Below are positions 11,627-23,900 of a stretch of 64,000 bases of DNA, in pieces. The notes beneath the pieces are model-generated. The model ran no database searches. It was not told the origin of the DNA and saw only the letters and a program-made list of their open reading frames with translations. Made by a program: the position numbers and the translations under genes. Numbering within the stretch: the stretch's first letter is position 1; every line of letters begins with the position of its first letter. Source of the DNA: Phoenix dactylifera (lineage: Eukaryota > Streptophyta > Magnoliopsida > Arecales > Arecaceae); NCBI RefSeq assembly GCF_009389715.1, contig NC_052399.1, positions 7,070,585-7,134,584 on the forward strand, written 5' to 3'.

Positions 11627-13396
11627 TATTAGTTCCAATCAGCTTCAACCTCTCCCTACCTGCAATCTTCCAAATATGTTATAGGAGAGTGAGTTGATCA
11701 CATAAAGATATTCTGCAATCTTCTTGACCCTAGTGGGTGGGTTGCCTTGTTGTAGGTGTTTAGAAGTATTGACATTTGAAAATCCCTATGCAAGTATGAT
11801 GGACCTGTCGATTATTGATCCTTGCAACTCAGCCATGCTCATCTTAGAAAAGAACTACAGGTCTAAAGAGTATTGGCTTGTTGTTCACTGTGTATCTTGT
11901 CTTGGCACATATCCATCAAACACCCTCATTGAAAGTCATTGTTTCCTTTATAATATTAGAGACATTGTATCTTTCATCGAACATCTGCGACATTAGATTA
12001 AATGTTTATGCCCAAAAATTGGGTGCATGATTCTAGTCAACTGCATCATCTGATTAAAGTCTGAGTCCTTGTGTGGAGTAGGTCCATCAACACCAACTAG
12101 TCTGCTGGTCTCAGACACCATCCTGGTCTGCAGGACTGACCTTAATTATCATTTGAGCCAGGTTGTTGACCTTATCATTTGGTTCATGTCATGTCTGCTC
12201 AGCTAATTAATTATGTTCAATGCTCTTAGCACTTCCTCTTTGCTTGGAAAAGAAGCCTTCAAAGAGTAGGCTCGCTTTGTACAAAAGAAAGAAAGAAGGA
12301 AAGAAAAAGAGTAGGATCTCTTTGTTAATTGGCTGATGTCCATCCTTGGCATCAGCTTTTGAGTTACTTTCATTAGATTTAAATACCATTTTATCTTTGG
12401 ATCGTTCAGCTGATACGCTAAATGTGGATTGCACCAAGAGGCTTGAAAGTAACAGTCTTCCTATCCATCATGGAGATTTGGCTAGTTCAAAGTTGTCTTT
12501 CTTGGACTTGCAAAGCAAAGGAAAAAAAGCTTTCGGTTTGCGGGAAAGAAAATGCATTTGATGATACTTTCAAGAGAGCTAGGTGTTGTACCAAAAAAAA
12601 AAAAAAAAACAGAGAGAGAGAGAGAGCTAGGTGTTGAAAAGTGGCTATCATAAAGGCAAGGGGACGAAATGCATTTTGGTATAGATGTGCTATGGCGTTA
12701 CAATGGCCATTTTGGGGCACTTGTGCTGCAGTTTTAAGTTTCAAGTTAAACACAAACGATGCGATTTCATTATGAGCTGTCCATAATGCTATTATTTTGT
12801 TAAGAAAATGTCCTATGTAGCTCATATGACTGTTAAGATCAACAATATCATAATCCAAATAAATAAGATTTGTTTTTCTTTTTAAGCCAATCAGCAAGCA
12901 GCTGTAATTTATCCCAGCTCATAACGATCTGAGGTAATGATCCTTAGTTGATACCAGGTTTCTTAAGCCATATCAAGTGGAGCCCAGACCCTCTGATGGA
13001 ATCTGACTCCTGAAGTCAATATGCCTTTGGATAATTGTTGGCTAATCTGCTAGCCAATGTTCAGCACTTAAAAAAGTATATTCCAGAGTTTTGACCTTTT
13101 TATCAGCATTAGCTAATCAACATTTTGGATTAAAGAATACATTAAAAAAGAGAACACAACCTATAAGACCAGCGTCCATGATTTGGATCACCAGATCAAG
13201 ATAGCCTACATGATAAGGAGATAATTATGGCTGGAATTCTTTGGAGCAAAACGAGTGTGTTGATTATGTATAGATAGAAGCATGAATGCAATCTTAACAA
13301 CACCAAAACTAGACTATAGTAAATGCACCGCACTTTTGAGCGGTTGATATGGAAAGATTTTTCGGCAAATATTTACTCGTTTACAATGTGTAGCAT
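11627..13396. other. Intergenic, no gene recognised
   Basis: Short ORFs here resemble nothing known. A poly-A tract with (GA)n lies at 12590-12627. Confidence 0.5.
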
Positions 13397-13891
13397 GAGG
13401 GTGGCAATTGGGTTGGGACGGATTAGATACGAATTGGATCAAATGTGGGTCGGGCAAAAAGCTCATCAACCCTAATCCAACCTATTTATTAAATAGATTA
13501 GAATTTTAGATATGAATTCGACCTATTTATTAAACAGGCAATCCGATCCGATCTACATAACCCATTTATTAAATATGTCAAGTTAGGTTTAAAGGGTTAG
13601 ATGGATTTTTAACAGCTTAAATAGATTTAAACAAGTTAAACAAGCTAAGCGGGTCGGAATAAACAAGTCAGAAACAGGTTGAATAGGTTAAATGGATCAG
13701 GTTATGATCTAACCCAATCATTAAATGGGTCAAAATGGGTTAAACGGATCAAATGTTTAAACTTGAACCCAACTTATTTAATAAACAGGACTAGATGGGT
13801 TGACTCTTTTATAACCCAAACCTCTTCATATCAAACATAAACCTACTTAAAGCAGGTTGTTTGCGAGTTAGGTCATAAATTGCCGCCTCCA
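13397..13891. mobile_element. Possible hAT-type MITE
   Basis: A segment of about 495 bp is bounded by short imperfect inverted ends (left gGGTGGCAATT; right AATTGCCGCC). The interior is built of 'gggtcaaa / ttaaatgggt / cctatttattaa' modules on both strands, the texture of plant non-autonomous hAT elements that start with GGGTGGCAA. I could not find a convincing 8-bp duplication, so this is tentative. Confidence 0.4.
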
Positions 13892-13912
13892 GTATAACAT
13901 TTTGGATTTCCA

Positions 13913-13913
13913 T

Positions 13914-13981
<68 letters not shown>
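13913..13981. repeat. Compound (GT)n-(GA)n microsatellite
   Basis: About 12 GT units are followed directly by more than 20 GA units. Open frames over it on both strands are low-complexity artefacts. Confidence 0.9.
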
Positions 13982-13987
<6 letters not shown>

Positions 13988-14788
13988 AAAAGATTGGTGT
14001 CAGTTGTATCAATTTTGATAGTGTCCTCTCCATTTCTAAGATCAAGGTCTTTCTCAAAAATTTTGAAGTCCCAAAACCCATTTGTGCATCCCTGGGTGCA
14101 GAAAGAGGCAGCCACGGACTTCTGTTCTTCAAAAAAAAGAAAAAAAAAAGAAAAAAAAATTCATTAGAATCCGAGGAACTATATTCCTTGGTATTTTCCT
14201 CCTGACACATAAGGAAAGGTTTGGAGAAAAAGGGAAAATGCATATATTATGCAAGAAATGAATCTTAAACTCGGAGTTGCAAGTTCCATGTCCTTGTTCA
14301 CTCTCTCTCTCTCTTAAAATCAAATTTAATAACTTCTTTTGTTCTTTTAAGAATACACCAAATAAGGGATGGAATCATGGAAGTTTTTGCAGACACTTGT
14401 AGGCAGATTGATGGGTATCAAAAAAATTATGAGGAATGTCTAAAAAACCAAAGAAACCAATCTACCAACTAGGATAGGCAAAAAGGATTCAAGTCACTTA
14501 TGAGATCCACAAAATGGACAAACGCGTTATGGAAATCATATAGAAGAGATTCATGCAGATCTGTCTCGTATCAGCTCTCATGATGAATGCAGAAAGAAAT
14601 GCCTATGGAAGGAAATTGGTCCTAGGAGACTACTTTTGTTCTGCATCCTCTATGCTGAAGATGGGACACCGAGAGTGCTCAGCCATGCAAAACTAATCTA
14701 TGCCTGGTGAAAGCCTATAGCATCCACAGGACTAGCTTCTTTCATTCATATCTTTGGAGAAGGCACAGGCCATGAATTGGAGAAACAG
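13982..14788. other. Intergenic, no gene recognised
   Basis: An A-rich tract lies at about 14130-14158. Nothing coding is recognised. Confidence 0.5.
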
Positions 14789-14791
14789 TAA

Positions 14792-16333
14792 AGTCCTGTT
14801 TGGGAGAGCTGTTGGCAGTAGAGCTGTTGGAAGTAGAGCTATCTGAAGTAGAGCTGTTATAAAAAGTTGTTTGCTGTTTGGTAACTATATTCGTAAAGTG
14901 CTGTGGTACTTTATTTTATGTTTGGTAAACAAACTGAGAAAGTACTTTTGTATGACAAAATTACCATAAAGGACATTGCATAGTATTATACAACAGAACA
15001 TAATAAAACATAACATAAATTAATACATAAATATACGATATAGTATAATATTATTGTAATATAAAATAATATTATGTTAATATCGCATAATAGTAATATA
15101 ATTATTAGAGTAAAATAATATTTGGTAATATAATATAATATTAAATTATTTAACATAACATATTAATGTATTATGATATAATGTAGTATATATTATATTT
15201 ATAGTATAATACAATAATAAAAGTATAAAATATTATAATTATTAGTATAAATTAATTTCTCATAATATAAGATAATATTAAATTATTTAAAATAACATAT
15301 TAATGTATTATAATGTAATGTAATATAATACAATATTTATAGTATAATACAATAATAAAGGTATAAAATATTATATTTATTATTATAAATAATTTTTCAT
15401 AATATAACATAATATTAAATTATTTAAAATAACATATTAATTTATTATAATGTAATGTAATATAATATAATATTTATAGTATAATACAATAATAAAGATA
15501 TAAAATATTATAATTATTAGTATAAATTAATTTTCCATAATATAACATAATATTAAATTATTTAACATAACATATTAATGTATTATGATATAATATAATA
15601 TGATATTATATTTATAATATAATACAAAAATAAAGGTATAAAATATTATAATTATTAGTATAAATTAATTTTCCATAATATAACATAATATTAAATTATT
15701 TAACATAACATATTAATGTATTATGATATAATATAATATGATATTATATTTATAGTATAATACAAAAATAAAGGTATAAAATATTATAATTATTAGTATA
15801 AAATAATTTTTCATAATAATTTTCCATAAAATAATTTTCCGCGGTCCAGGGGCTCTTCTTTGTGGTCCACGCTCGAGAAGGATCTCAACGTGGGCCGCGA
15901 GGTTGATGATAAAAAAAAACAATAGATTGATTTTGGAAGGTATGGAAAAGAATTAAAAAAATTTTCTTCTAAAATATGTTTCAAGAGATGCATACAAAAA
16001 TTGAAAAGAAAAATACCTTTTCTTACGGAAGGGAGTCTGACGGCTAGGGTTCTTGGCTATAGCAGATTTTTAGGTTTATAAAGGGACAAACTATGTAATT
16101 ATGTTATTTTCATATAGGCATTTTTGTCAAAAATACAGCTTTCCGAAAAAGCTGAAACAACTTCCTCCCAAAAGCTCCAAATTGGAGCTTCCTCCCGAAA
16201 GCTGTTTTCAGCTTTCCGCAAAAGCTGAAACAGCTTTTCGAAAAATTTACCAAACACAGTTTTTCATCTAAAAGTACTTTTAGAGGGCCAAAAAGTGCTT
16301 TCTAGCCCTCCAAAAGCTCCCCCAAACAGGGCC
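14792..16333. mobile_element. Tourist/Harbinger-like non-autonomous element
   Basis: Inverted ends match (left AGTCCTGTTTGGGAGAGCT; right end, reverse complement, GGCCCTGTTTGGGGGAGCT). Both sides are flanked by TAA (14789-14791 and 16334-16336), the 3-bp target duplication typical of PIF/Harbinger elements. Subterminal regions are rich in 'agctgtt/ aaaagct' inverted motifs. No transposase is present. At 1,542 bp it is long for a MITE because its centre is an expanded AT-rich tandem array. Confidence 0.65.
15100..15835. repeat. AT-rich tandem array, ~137-bp unit
   Basis: The landmark 'ttaaattattt' recurs at about 15140, 15277, 15414, 15552 and 15690, giving a period of 137-138 bp and about five copies. 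Units are almost pure A/T and highly similar. The array lies wholly inside the Tourist-like element. Confidence 0.8.
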
Positions 16334-16336
16334 TAA

Positions 16337-17399
16337 ATTTGCCTAGAGAGCTCATGTCTCTGTTTGCCTACTAGAGATATGGATTTTACCTTGATATATG
16401 ATTGAGCCCGTTTTAATTTCAAGTTTTAATAAATTCATGTATATAATAGCACAATTCTATATTCTGCCTAAGTATTATGAATATATTTATATTGTTGCAC
16501 TACAAATATAACTTTCTTATTCGCCTAACGACAGATTCAAAAGCAGGTGCTTGAGATGTCGATAATATGCTCAGGTAGGGCTCAAGGAAAGAAAGAAGAG
16601 ACACTGCTACAATAAGAAGCCCAATGTACATAGTTGACTATAAAACCTTTGATTGCTAAGTGTAGAGGTGTGATCATTAGGATGAGCGCCGATTCAATTG
16701 ATAGCAGGTGAAATTTAATATTAACATTGAGACATTCTGAATTCGGACTGTTTAGATGTTGACATAAATACAACATGCAAGAGAGGTTAAGCTTTAAGAT
16801 AGAGTAGAGAGGCTCCATATTGCAAGTGATTAGGCCTTTTTGTTTTTCAAGTAGCAGTTTACATAGCCCTAGAATAGATACATCGATCAGCATCAGTCAT
16901 AAGGATATCCTTTAGCCTCCGAGGTAATAGTGCCCCCACCTCTTCCCATAGCATAGATCCATCATGATCAGCAACGAAGGATGACATCCAATCAGCTGCA
17001 CTGTTGCCCTCTTTGTGTGTCTACTAATTTAAGAAGTGCAGCTAAAAATAAATCTCCGAGCGTGCGCTGGCAAGGGATGCTCGAGTCTTGATACTCCATC
17101 CCTGCTGTGATCCATGAAATGATTGTTCTAGAATTACCTCCCAGAACAATGCGCTATCAGCTCCCAGAAGATGAATGGCCTCTTGAAATTATTAGACTTC
17201 CAAGTGATGGTAATTGAAGTCTTTTAATTACATGCATTGATTAGGGGCTCAACCCACATATCTGGAAGGAAACTAAATAGCATATACTGCTCCCCGACTT
17301 CTTGATATCAGTTCTAATTAGATCCTGCCACTCCCACATACCGAACCCCCTATCGGTGCAACACTAGTATAGTATCAGTACGGTATGGTATAGATTTTT
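16337..17399. other. Intergenic, no gene recognised
   Basis: No coding region or complete repeat is identified. From 17360 a 'gtatcagtacggtatggtat' type motif appears; similar GTAC-rich strings occur near 18070-18160 and 18930-19035, suggesting a dispersed repeat family. Confidence 0.45.
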
Positions 17400-17655
17400 T
17401 GACACAGGCATCCACTTCAAATCTCCTACCTACGATCTCAGCTGCATCTAGTTTGGAGAACCAGCTAAAGAAGGAAAGACCAACCAAAGCGTCCACTCCA
17501 AATATGCTACCCGCGATCTCAGCCGCACCTAGTTTGGAGAATTCAGCCAAAAAAGGAAAGGCCAACCAAGGCATCCACTTCAAATCTCCTACCCACGATT
17601 TCAGCTGCATCTAGTTTAGATAATCCAACCTAAGAAGGAAAGGCCAACCAACCTA
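17400..17655. repeat. Three diverged tandem copies of an ~85-90-bp unit
   Basis: The block 'catccacttcaaatctcct ... gatctcagctgcatctagtttggagaa ... aaggaaagaccaaccaa' is repeated three times from 17408, 17494 and 17577. It is followed by a related pair of 'cagccaacccat..aatcttttcagc' blocks to about 17830. Confidence 0.75.
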
Positions 17656-18060
17656 TTTAATCTTTTCAGTATTTTCTTAAAATTATTGCTCTAAGATTTT
17701 TGCTTCAGCCAACCCATTGAATCTTTTCAGCAATTTTTTAGAATTATTGCCCTAAGATTTTTTGCTTCAGCCAACTTATCAAATCTTTTTCAGCCAACTC
17801 ATCAAATCTTTTCAGCATTTTTAGAATTATTGCCCTACCATTTGCTTTATTTTTCTTGTCTTCCTACTTATGTGTGGCTCGCCCTTATTATATAAAGGCC
17901 CCAGTCCCTTGTATTGGAATCATTGAAATTTTGAGTAACCAAATTATTCTACAAATTTTCTTTTAGTGTAATCACAAGAGAGCAACGTGCTTGCTCTTCC
18001 CCTTCCATTCTTCTTCGAAGGCGGCGTGCTCACCTTGACCCGCTTCTCTGCATCATTTTT
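17656..18060 (+). repeat. LTR-like relic with TATA box
   Basis: A promoter-like TATATAAAG motif near 17890 is followed about 50-110 bp later by a T-rich region and 'gtaatcacaagagag', a layout seen in LTR R/U5 regions. No coding region or matching partner LTR lies nearby, so it could be a solo LTR or an unrelated promoter-like sequence. Confidence 0.3.
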
Positions 18061-19713
18061 TTATATACCGAGTATCAGTATGCCACTCGTACTGAATAGC
18101 GGTACCAAATCGATATAGTATTATATGCTCCGTACCGCTTAGTTCGAATTGGTATGACATACCATGGCTATGTTATTAAAGGATGATGATGTGATCATAT
18201 AAGGTGGTCTGCACCTTTTTGACCTCAAAGATCTGACTGGGATGTTGGATGTCTGGAAGTATTTTGATTCCGAGATCCCAAAGGTGACTAGGGCTTGTCA
18301 TTAACGTGGTCTCAGGTTTGATCAATGTTAAAAAGGAGCTGCATCTGAAAGATTCGTCCATCTGCTTTCTGCTTTTTTTTCTTATCATGTCCATCTCACA
18401 CCCTTCAGGGAAATCTTTCTTCATATTTAGAGGCAAGCGGCCTTCAGATCCCCGGTAGCTCATTGCTTAAAGTGCAATTTCCCAGTGGCATATGTTTCTA
18501 AATCATCATCAGATATGTGAACAGATGATAAGCTGCTCCTCTCGTTCTTCTCTTAATTGAGATCCACCATCACCTATTAGGCTGCCAAGTGCCAGTCTAC
18601 GTAGACATTTGGTGGAATAGCAGGGGTTGTATCTTCAGGATGATTATTCTAGTTCACTGTAGCGACCTTATCGTTACTGAATCAGATTGTTGAAAGAAAG
18701 ATGAACCAATTGGGCAGTTTGATGATCCATAACTCCATATGATATCTGCTTTGCTACTAGGTTTCTTTTGGCATGCGCCCAGCCCTCATACTAGATTCTA
18801 ATATAATTCTAATAAGACCCTTTTTTTTTTCCTTTGTTTCGGATCAGATACTTGTAACCGGCTCACAAGTCATGCAAAGCAAATGTATCCCTTTCAAGAT
18901 TTGTCATTTGATATTGGACCTTGTACCAGTACTATTATATTGCAGTATTGGTAGATCCGGTGTGGTGTCGGAGCTAGTTTGGCGTACTGAGTATCGTTAT
19001 ATTTTATGTACCATGTACTAGTTCGGTACTAATATGATATAGTTGGTAGGGTAAATTGTGGTCATTTACTAGTCACAGGTTTTGGTTAGTTTTCAGCTTT
19101 TTCAAAGATGAGGGCTTTGAAAATATCAGGCAGCTGCTTAACCAAAAAAAAAAAAACCAAAAAAGAAGGATATCAGGCAGCTGATGTAAGAGTGACTTGG
19201 ATAATTGGTGGTGTGTAGCTTTTTAAAGATGTCTTCTTTTTTTTTTTCCCCTTCTTTGGGTTATGTGCTGGACTTTTTGGACAATTATATCAGAAGTGGT
19301 ACACAGAGAAACATAAAATCCCCCAGACATTGTACCCAGCTCAGCAAACAGAAGCCAGAAGGAAGCATCCCCCATGCCCACAGCACGAAAACATCAACAC
19401 CTAGCACATCGAGCAACCCCATCATAAACTAACAACCTACTTCTTGGTCCACACCAAATGATGAATCTTTTCCAGCTTAGAACAATCTTGGTTAAGAGCT
19501 CACCCAGAACCATAAACTTGGTCCCATTTAGACTTTGGAGGGGCTAAGTGCCGAAATCGTGAGCAGTTTAAATTGTTGTCTAGGAAACTTGATATAATTG
19601 TTGTCTAGGAAACTCAGATAGCATTTGCTTCAGCAAATGCAGCAACCAGAGCTTCAAGAAAAATCAAGACAGCAAGCTTGAGGCTTCATAGCCGAGTAAG
19701 CTGGCTAACTGAG
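18061..19713. other. Intergenic, no gene recognised
   Basis: Short ORFs here have no recognisable similarity. A13 lies at about 19143-19155. Confidence 0.5.
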
Positions 19714-20916
19714 TGTTGGAGGAAAAACCCCAAGTCATACATCCACGGAGGCGCTCGGCCGAAGTACGCCGACCGGAAAGCTGCTCGGCCGAAGAGCGCC
19801 GACCGGAAAGCTGCTCGGCCAAGGAGTGCCGGCCAGAAAGCTGCTCGGCCAAAGGATGCCGACCAGGAAGGCGCTTGACTAGAGGGCGCCGACCAGAGTG
19901 CGCGCCAAGAGGTGCCCAACCAAAATAAGCTGCTCGGTTAGAAAGTGCCGACCAAAGACAGCGCCGAGGCGCTCTGCTAGAAGGTGCTCGCCTAAAGGGC
20001 GCCGACCAGGAGTGCTCAAAGCAGCCCCGCCATAAGGCGCCCCATTGGGCGACCAGCTCGGCTCGGCACCCTTGCCGAGCCGATGCCTTAACCAGATGTT
20101 CAACCTCCGCCTAAAGTCCAAGGGACTTGACAACTCCTACGGCTTGCGACCTGCCACTATCTCCAAGCCATCAAGGCATAAGATCTCCGCAGGCGTTCGG
20201 CACGACCTGCCATTAATGCATGAGACTCCCTCAAGTCTCCGATGCACTCAGGCATTTAATGAACACGGCCCAAGACGATCTCCGGATCACTGAACCATCA
20301 GAGCGCATGGCTCTACCTGACCGCCGGTTCATTCGGTAATAAATGCACTTACCATCCACAGACCCCAGGCCCGCTACGGCCGGCGGTTCAACCACTCCAA
20401 CAGGTCCGATCGACCGTGACAACTCCCTGGTTCCGGTCTGATTCGGCCCCGTTCTCCACTATGCCATAAATGGGCCAAATCGTGCCCAATTATCACAGAC
20501 AGGGACAAATCCCCCGGTTACCTCCCAGGTAACGTAATCCCCTCCTATAAAAGGGAACCTGGGAGAACCAGGGGGGGACAACAAAAACGGAAACAGATCC
20601 CCGGGACTGAACCCGCCGGGAAGCACAGACACAATTGAGGACATCATCCTCTTCGTCTTCTTTATCTTATCCTAATGTTCTTGCTGTCTTCTCCATATAC
20701 TCTCTTCCCTGCTCTCTCCACATACTTGTCCCCTCTGACTTAGGCATCGGAGGGCCGGCGCCGGGGAGCCCGGCCACCGGTTTTCCTTGCAGGACTTGCA
20801 CACCCCCCCGCAGCGGAGGACGCAGCCGGCCGGCGCACCGCCGTCCGCCCCCTGTAGCAGCGGAGCTCCTCCTTCCCCGGCTTCGCGGCGGCCCCCGGGT
20901 CCAATTTCCAGCAACA
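19714..20916 (+). repeat. 5' LTR of the Tat/Retand element
   Basis: It begins TGTTGGAGGAAAAACCCC and ends CCAGCAACA just before the primer site; about 1,203 bp. The candidate TATA box TATAAAAG is at 20546-20553, so transcription probably starts about 25-30 bp later. The presumptive 5-bp target duplication on the left is CTGAG (19709-19713), which cannot be checked on the right. A GC-rich array of about four 33-bp units (gctgctcggccgaag-type) lies at 19752-19880. Confidence 0.75.
20546..20553 (+). promoter_or_regulatory. TATA box of Tat element LTR
   Basis: TATAAAAG sits in an otherwise GC-rich stretch about 370 bp before the LTR end and 405 bp before the gag ATG. Confidence 0.6.
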
Positions 20917-20918
20917 GT

Positions 20919-20935
20919 TGGCGCTAGAGGAAGGG
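20919..20935 (+). other. Primer binding site of the Tat element
   Basis: TGGCGCTAGAGGAAGGG starts two bases after the LTR's CA terminus. TGG plus GC-rich sequence immediately inside the LTR is the primer-site position. I cannot name the priming tRNA with confidence. Confidence 0.6.
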
Positions 20936-20950
20936 CCCGAGTTCGCTACC

Positions 20951-23900
20951 ATGAAGCTAAGAAGCAAAGGGGCTTCCAACGCCTCTCGACGTCCTCCACC
21001 AAGCCCAGAATGTTCCGTTCGGAACTCACCACCCCCGGTTGAGCCAGCACCTCAAGTTCAACCGGAACAATTTGATGCCCTGGTGCAGCAAGTGCAGGCG
21101 TTGGCTACCGCCGTCCAAAGCTTGCAACCCAGGGGCATCCCAGCAGCACCGCCTCCCCCGGCTCCAGTTCAACTGGAGCCCCCTACAAGCGGGCTTCCTC
21201 TTCGAGGTCAGGACTCTCAAGTCCAGGCCTCCCTCTGGAGAGAGCACCCAGTCAGAGATCACGGAGGCTGGCCACAGCCTTCAGAAGCTGAGTCGGTTCT
21301 AGGGCAACCTGCACCCGGAGGAACCGCTGTAGCGATCCTCCAGAATGATGAACTCGACAAGAAGGTCGAAAAGCTGGAGCGCCAAATCCAGGCACTCCAC
21401 GGGAGAAAATCGGGACGTAACAGCGACTTCGAGTTCAATACGAAGTCGCCCTTCTCCCAGGAGATTGAAGATGAACCGGTTCCCCTCCGGTTCAAGATGC
21501 CCCAGGTGGAGCCTTACAACGGCAAGGCTGATCCCTTTGACCACCTGGAGAGTTACCGGGTCTTAATGGCCCTACAAGGAGCCTCGGAAGCCATGATGTG
21601 CAAAGCTTTCCCGGCGACACTCCGAGGACCAGCCCGGCTTTGGTTTACCGGGCTGAAGCCGAGTACTGTCTCTTCCTTTGAGCAGCTCGGCAGACAATTT
21701 GCTGGCAACTTTGCCGCCAGCCAGCCCCAGCGGCGGACATCTGACTCCCTCCTTGACATCAAACAAAAGGAGGGAGAATCCTTCAAGGAGTACTTGGACC
21801 GGTTCACCGTCGCAACATGGGAAGTCCGGGAGCTTGACCAGTCAATCGCCATGTCGGCGCTGAAGACTGGAGCCCGGTCCTACAGATTCCTCTTCTCGAT
21901 TGAGAAGAATTTTCCAGCGGACCTTACAGAAATGTTCGCTCGGGCCCGGAAGTATGCCAAGGCTGAGGAAGCCGTGGCCGTCAGGCGGGGCGGGACCGAG
22001 CAGAACCCCAAGAAGAGGCGCCGTGAGGAACGCAGCCGACCCAGAAGCCCGTCTCCACGACGAGCTAAGAATCCGCCCCGCCCGAAGAGTCCACCCCGGT
22101 TGAGAGGACCGCCGCAGCAGAGGTCACTCCGCCCGAGGTTCCCACTGCATGCCCGTGCACCTGAAGGGAGGTATGAAGAGTATACTCCCCTCAATGCTCC
22201 TCGGGCTGAAATCCTCATGAAGATTGAGAGTCGGGATTGCATCCGGCTCCCCCCTCCAAAGCCAGACACCAGAATCCGGCGTGATCTCCGGAAGTATTGC
22301 CGTTTTCACCGGGATCACGGCCATGATACCGAGGATTGTTATCAGCTCCGAAATGAGATCGAAGCACTCATTCGCCGAGGGGTGCTCGATCGGTTTGTGC
22401 AAGGCCGGCGTGAAGGGAAGAAGCCAGCCGAAGGAGCAGCACAGCCTGAAGGTTCCAATGCCAACAGGCCCATCGCCGGCGTCATCAACACTATCCGAGG
22501 AGGGACCTCGGCTGGGGAAGCCTCAGGGGAAGGAGCCTCCTCGAAGCGCCCGCGCACCTCTGAAGCCATCTCCTTCTCAGATGACGATCTAGAGGGAGTC
22601 GAAACTTCCCATGATGATGCTATGGTCATCTCCATGATCATAAATGAATTTGATGTAAAACGCATCCTGGTTGATAATGGAAGCTCGGCGAATGTTTTGT
22701 ATCTTGATGCTTATTGTAAAATGGGGATGACAAAAGAACAGCTACGGAGGATGAATGCTCCGTTAGTTGGATTCACTGGGGATTCAGTCCCAGTAGAGGG
22801 CGAGATCGACCTTCTGGTCACAGCCGGGCTCGCCCCTCGTGAAAGTACCGTGGGTATGAGCTTCCTTGTGATACGCCTGCCCTCGGTTTACAACGCCATC
22901 CTTGGAAGGCCAGGACTCAACGCCCTCCGAGCAGCGGTCTCAACTCACCACCTGCTGATGCGATTCCCCACCAGCCAGAGAGTCGGTGAAGTCCGAGGGG
23001 ACCAAATGGTGGCAAGGCGATGCTACCTAGCGACCCACGAGGCAAGACAACCAGCCGAGGTGCCCGCCCCAACGACTGACCAGCCCTCAACTGAAGTTAT
23101 GGAGGCACGGGTCAACCCCCAGAAAGAGCGGATAGAGCCTGGTGAGTTGTTAATTCAAGTTCCCTTACGAGAGAACTTTCCCGAGCTAACCGTGCAGATC
23201 GGCTCCGGCCTTGGCGAAAACGAGAGGAGTCGCCTCGTCGACTTCCTACGGGACAATATGGATGTCTTCGTCTGGTCGCCTGTAGACATGCCGGGGATAG
23301 ACCCGGAGGTCATGGTCCACCGGCTTCAGGTGAAGCCGACCTGCAAGCCCGTGCGACAAAAGAAGCGAGGCGCCGCCCCTGAACGACAACGAGCAGCAGC
23401 CGAGGAGGTCGGCAAGCTCCTTGAAGCCGGCTTCATCCGGGAGATATCCTACCCGGAATGGCTCGCCAATGTGGTCCTCGTCAAAAAAGCTAGCGGAAAG
23501 TGGCGTATGTGCGTGGACTACACCGACCTGAATAAAGCCTGTCCGAAGGACAGCTTTCCACTTCCCAGCATCGACCAGCTCGTGGACTCCACCTCGGGTC
23601 ACGAGCTGCTGGCATTCATGGACGCCTTTTCCGGATATAACCAGATCCGCATGGCGCCAGAAGACGAGGAAAAGACAGCCTTCATCACCGACGGGGGAAC
23701 CTACTGCTACAAAGTGATGCCATTCGGTCTAAAAAATGCCGGGGCAACTTATCAAAGGCTGGTCAGCCGGATCTTCAAAGACCAAATAGGCCGAAACATG
23801 GAGGTCTACGTGGATGACATGCTGGTGAAAAGCAAGGCGGCGCAAGACCACATAGCCGACCTCAATGAAGCATTCTCCACACTCCGAAAGTACCAGATGA

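Noticed and set aside
11724-11996. 90-codon ORF in the intergenic region
   Set aside because: Unrecognised, with no upstream promoter signal or splice context. Chance length for AT-rich DNA.
13809-14243. ORFs over the GT/GA microsatellite
   Set aside because: Low-complexity Ser-Leu or Arg-Glu runs from dinucleotide repeats.
19678-19928. ORFs on both strands at the Tat LTR start
   Set aside because: They translate the 33-bp LTR array. No independent evidence of a gene.
20918-20951. Upstream TTG start for the Tat polyprotein
   Set aside because: That codon overlaps the primer binding site. The ATG at 20951 in the same frame is the plausible start.
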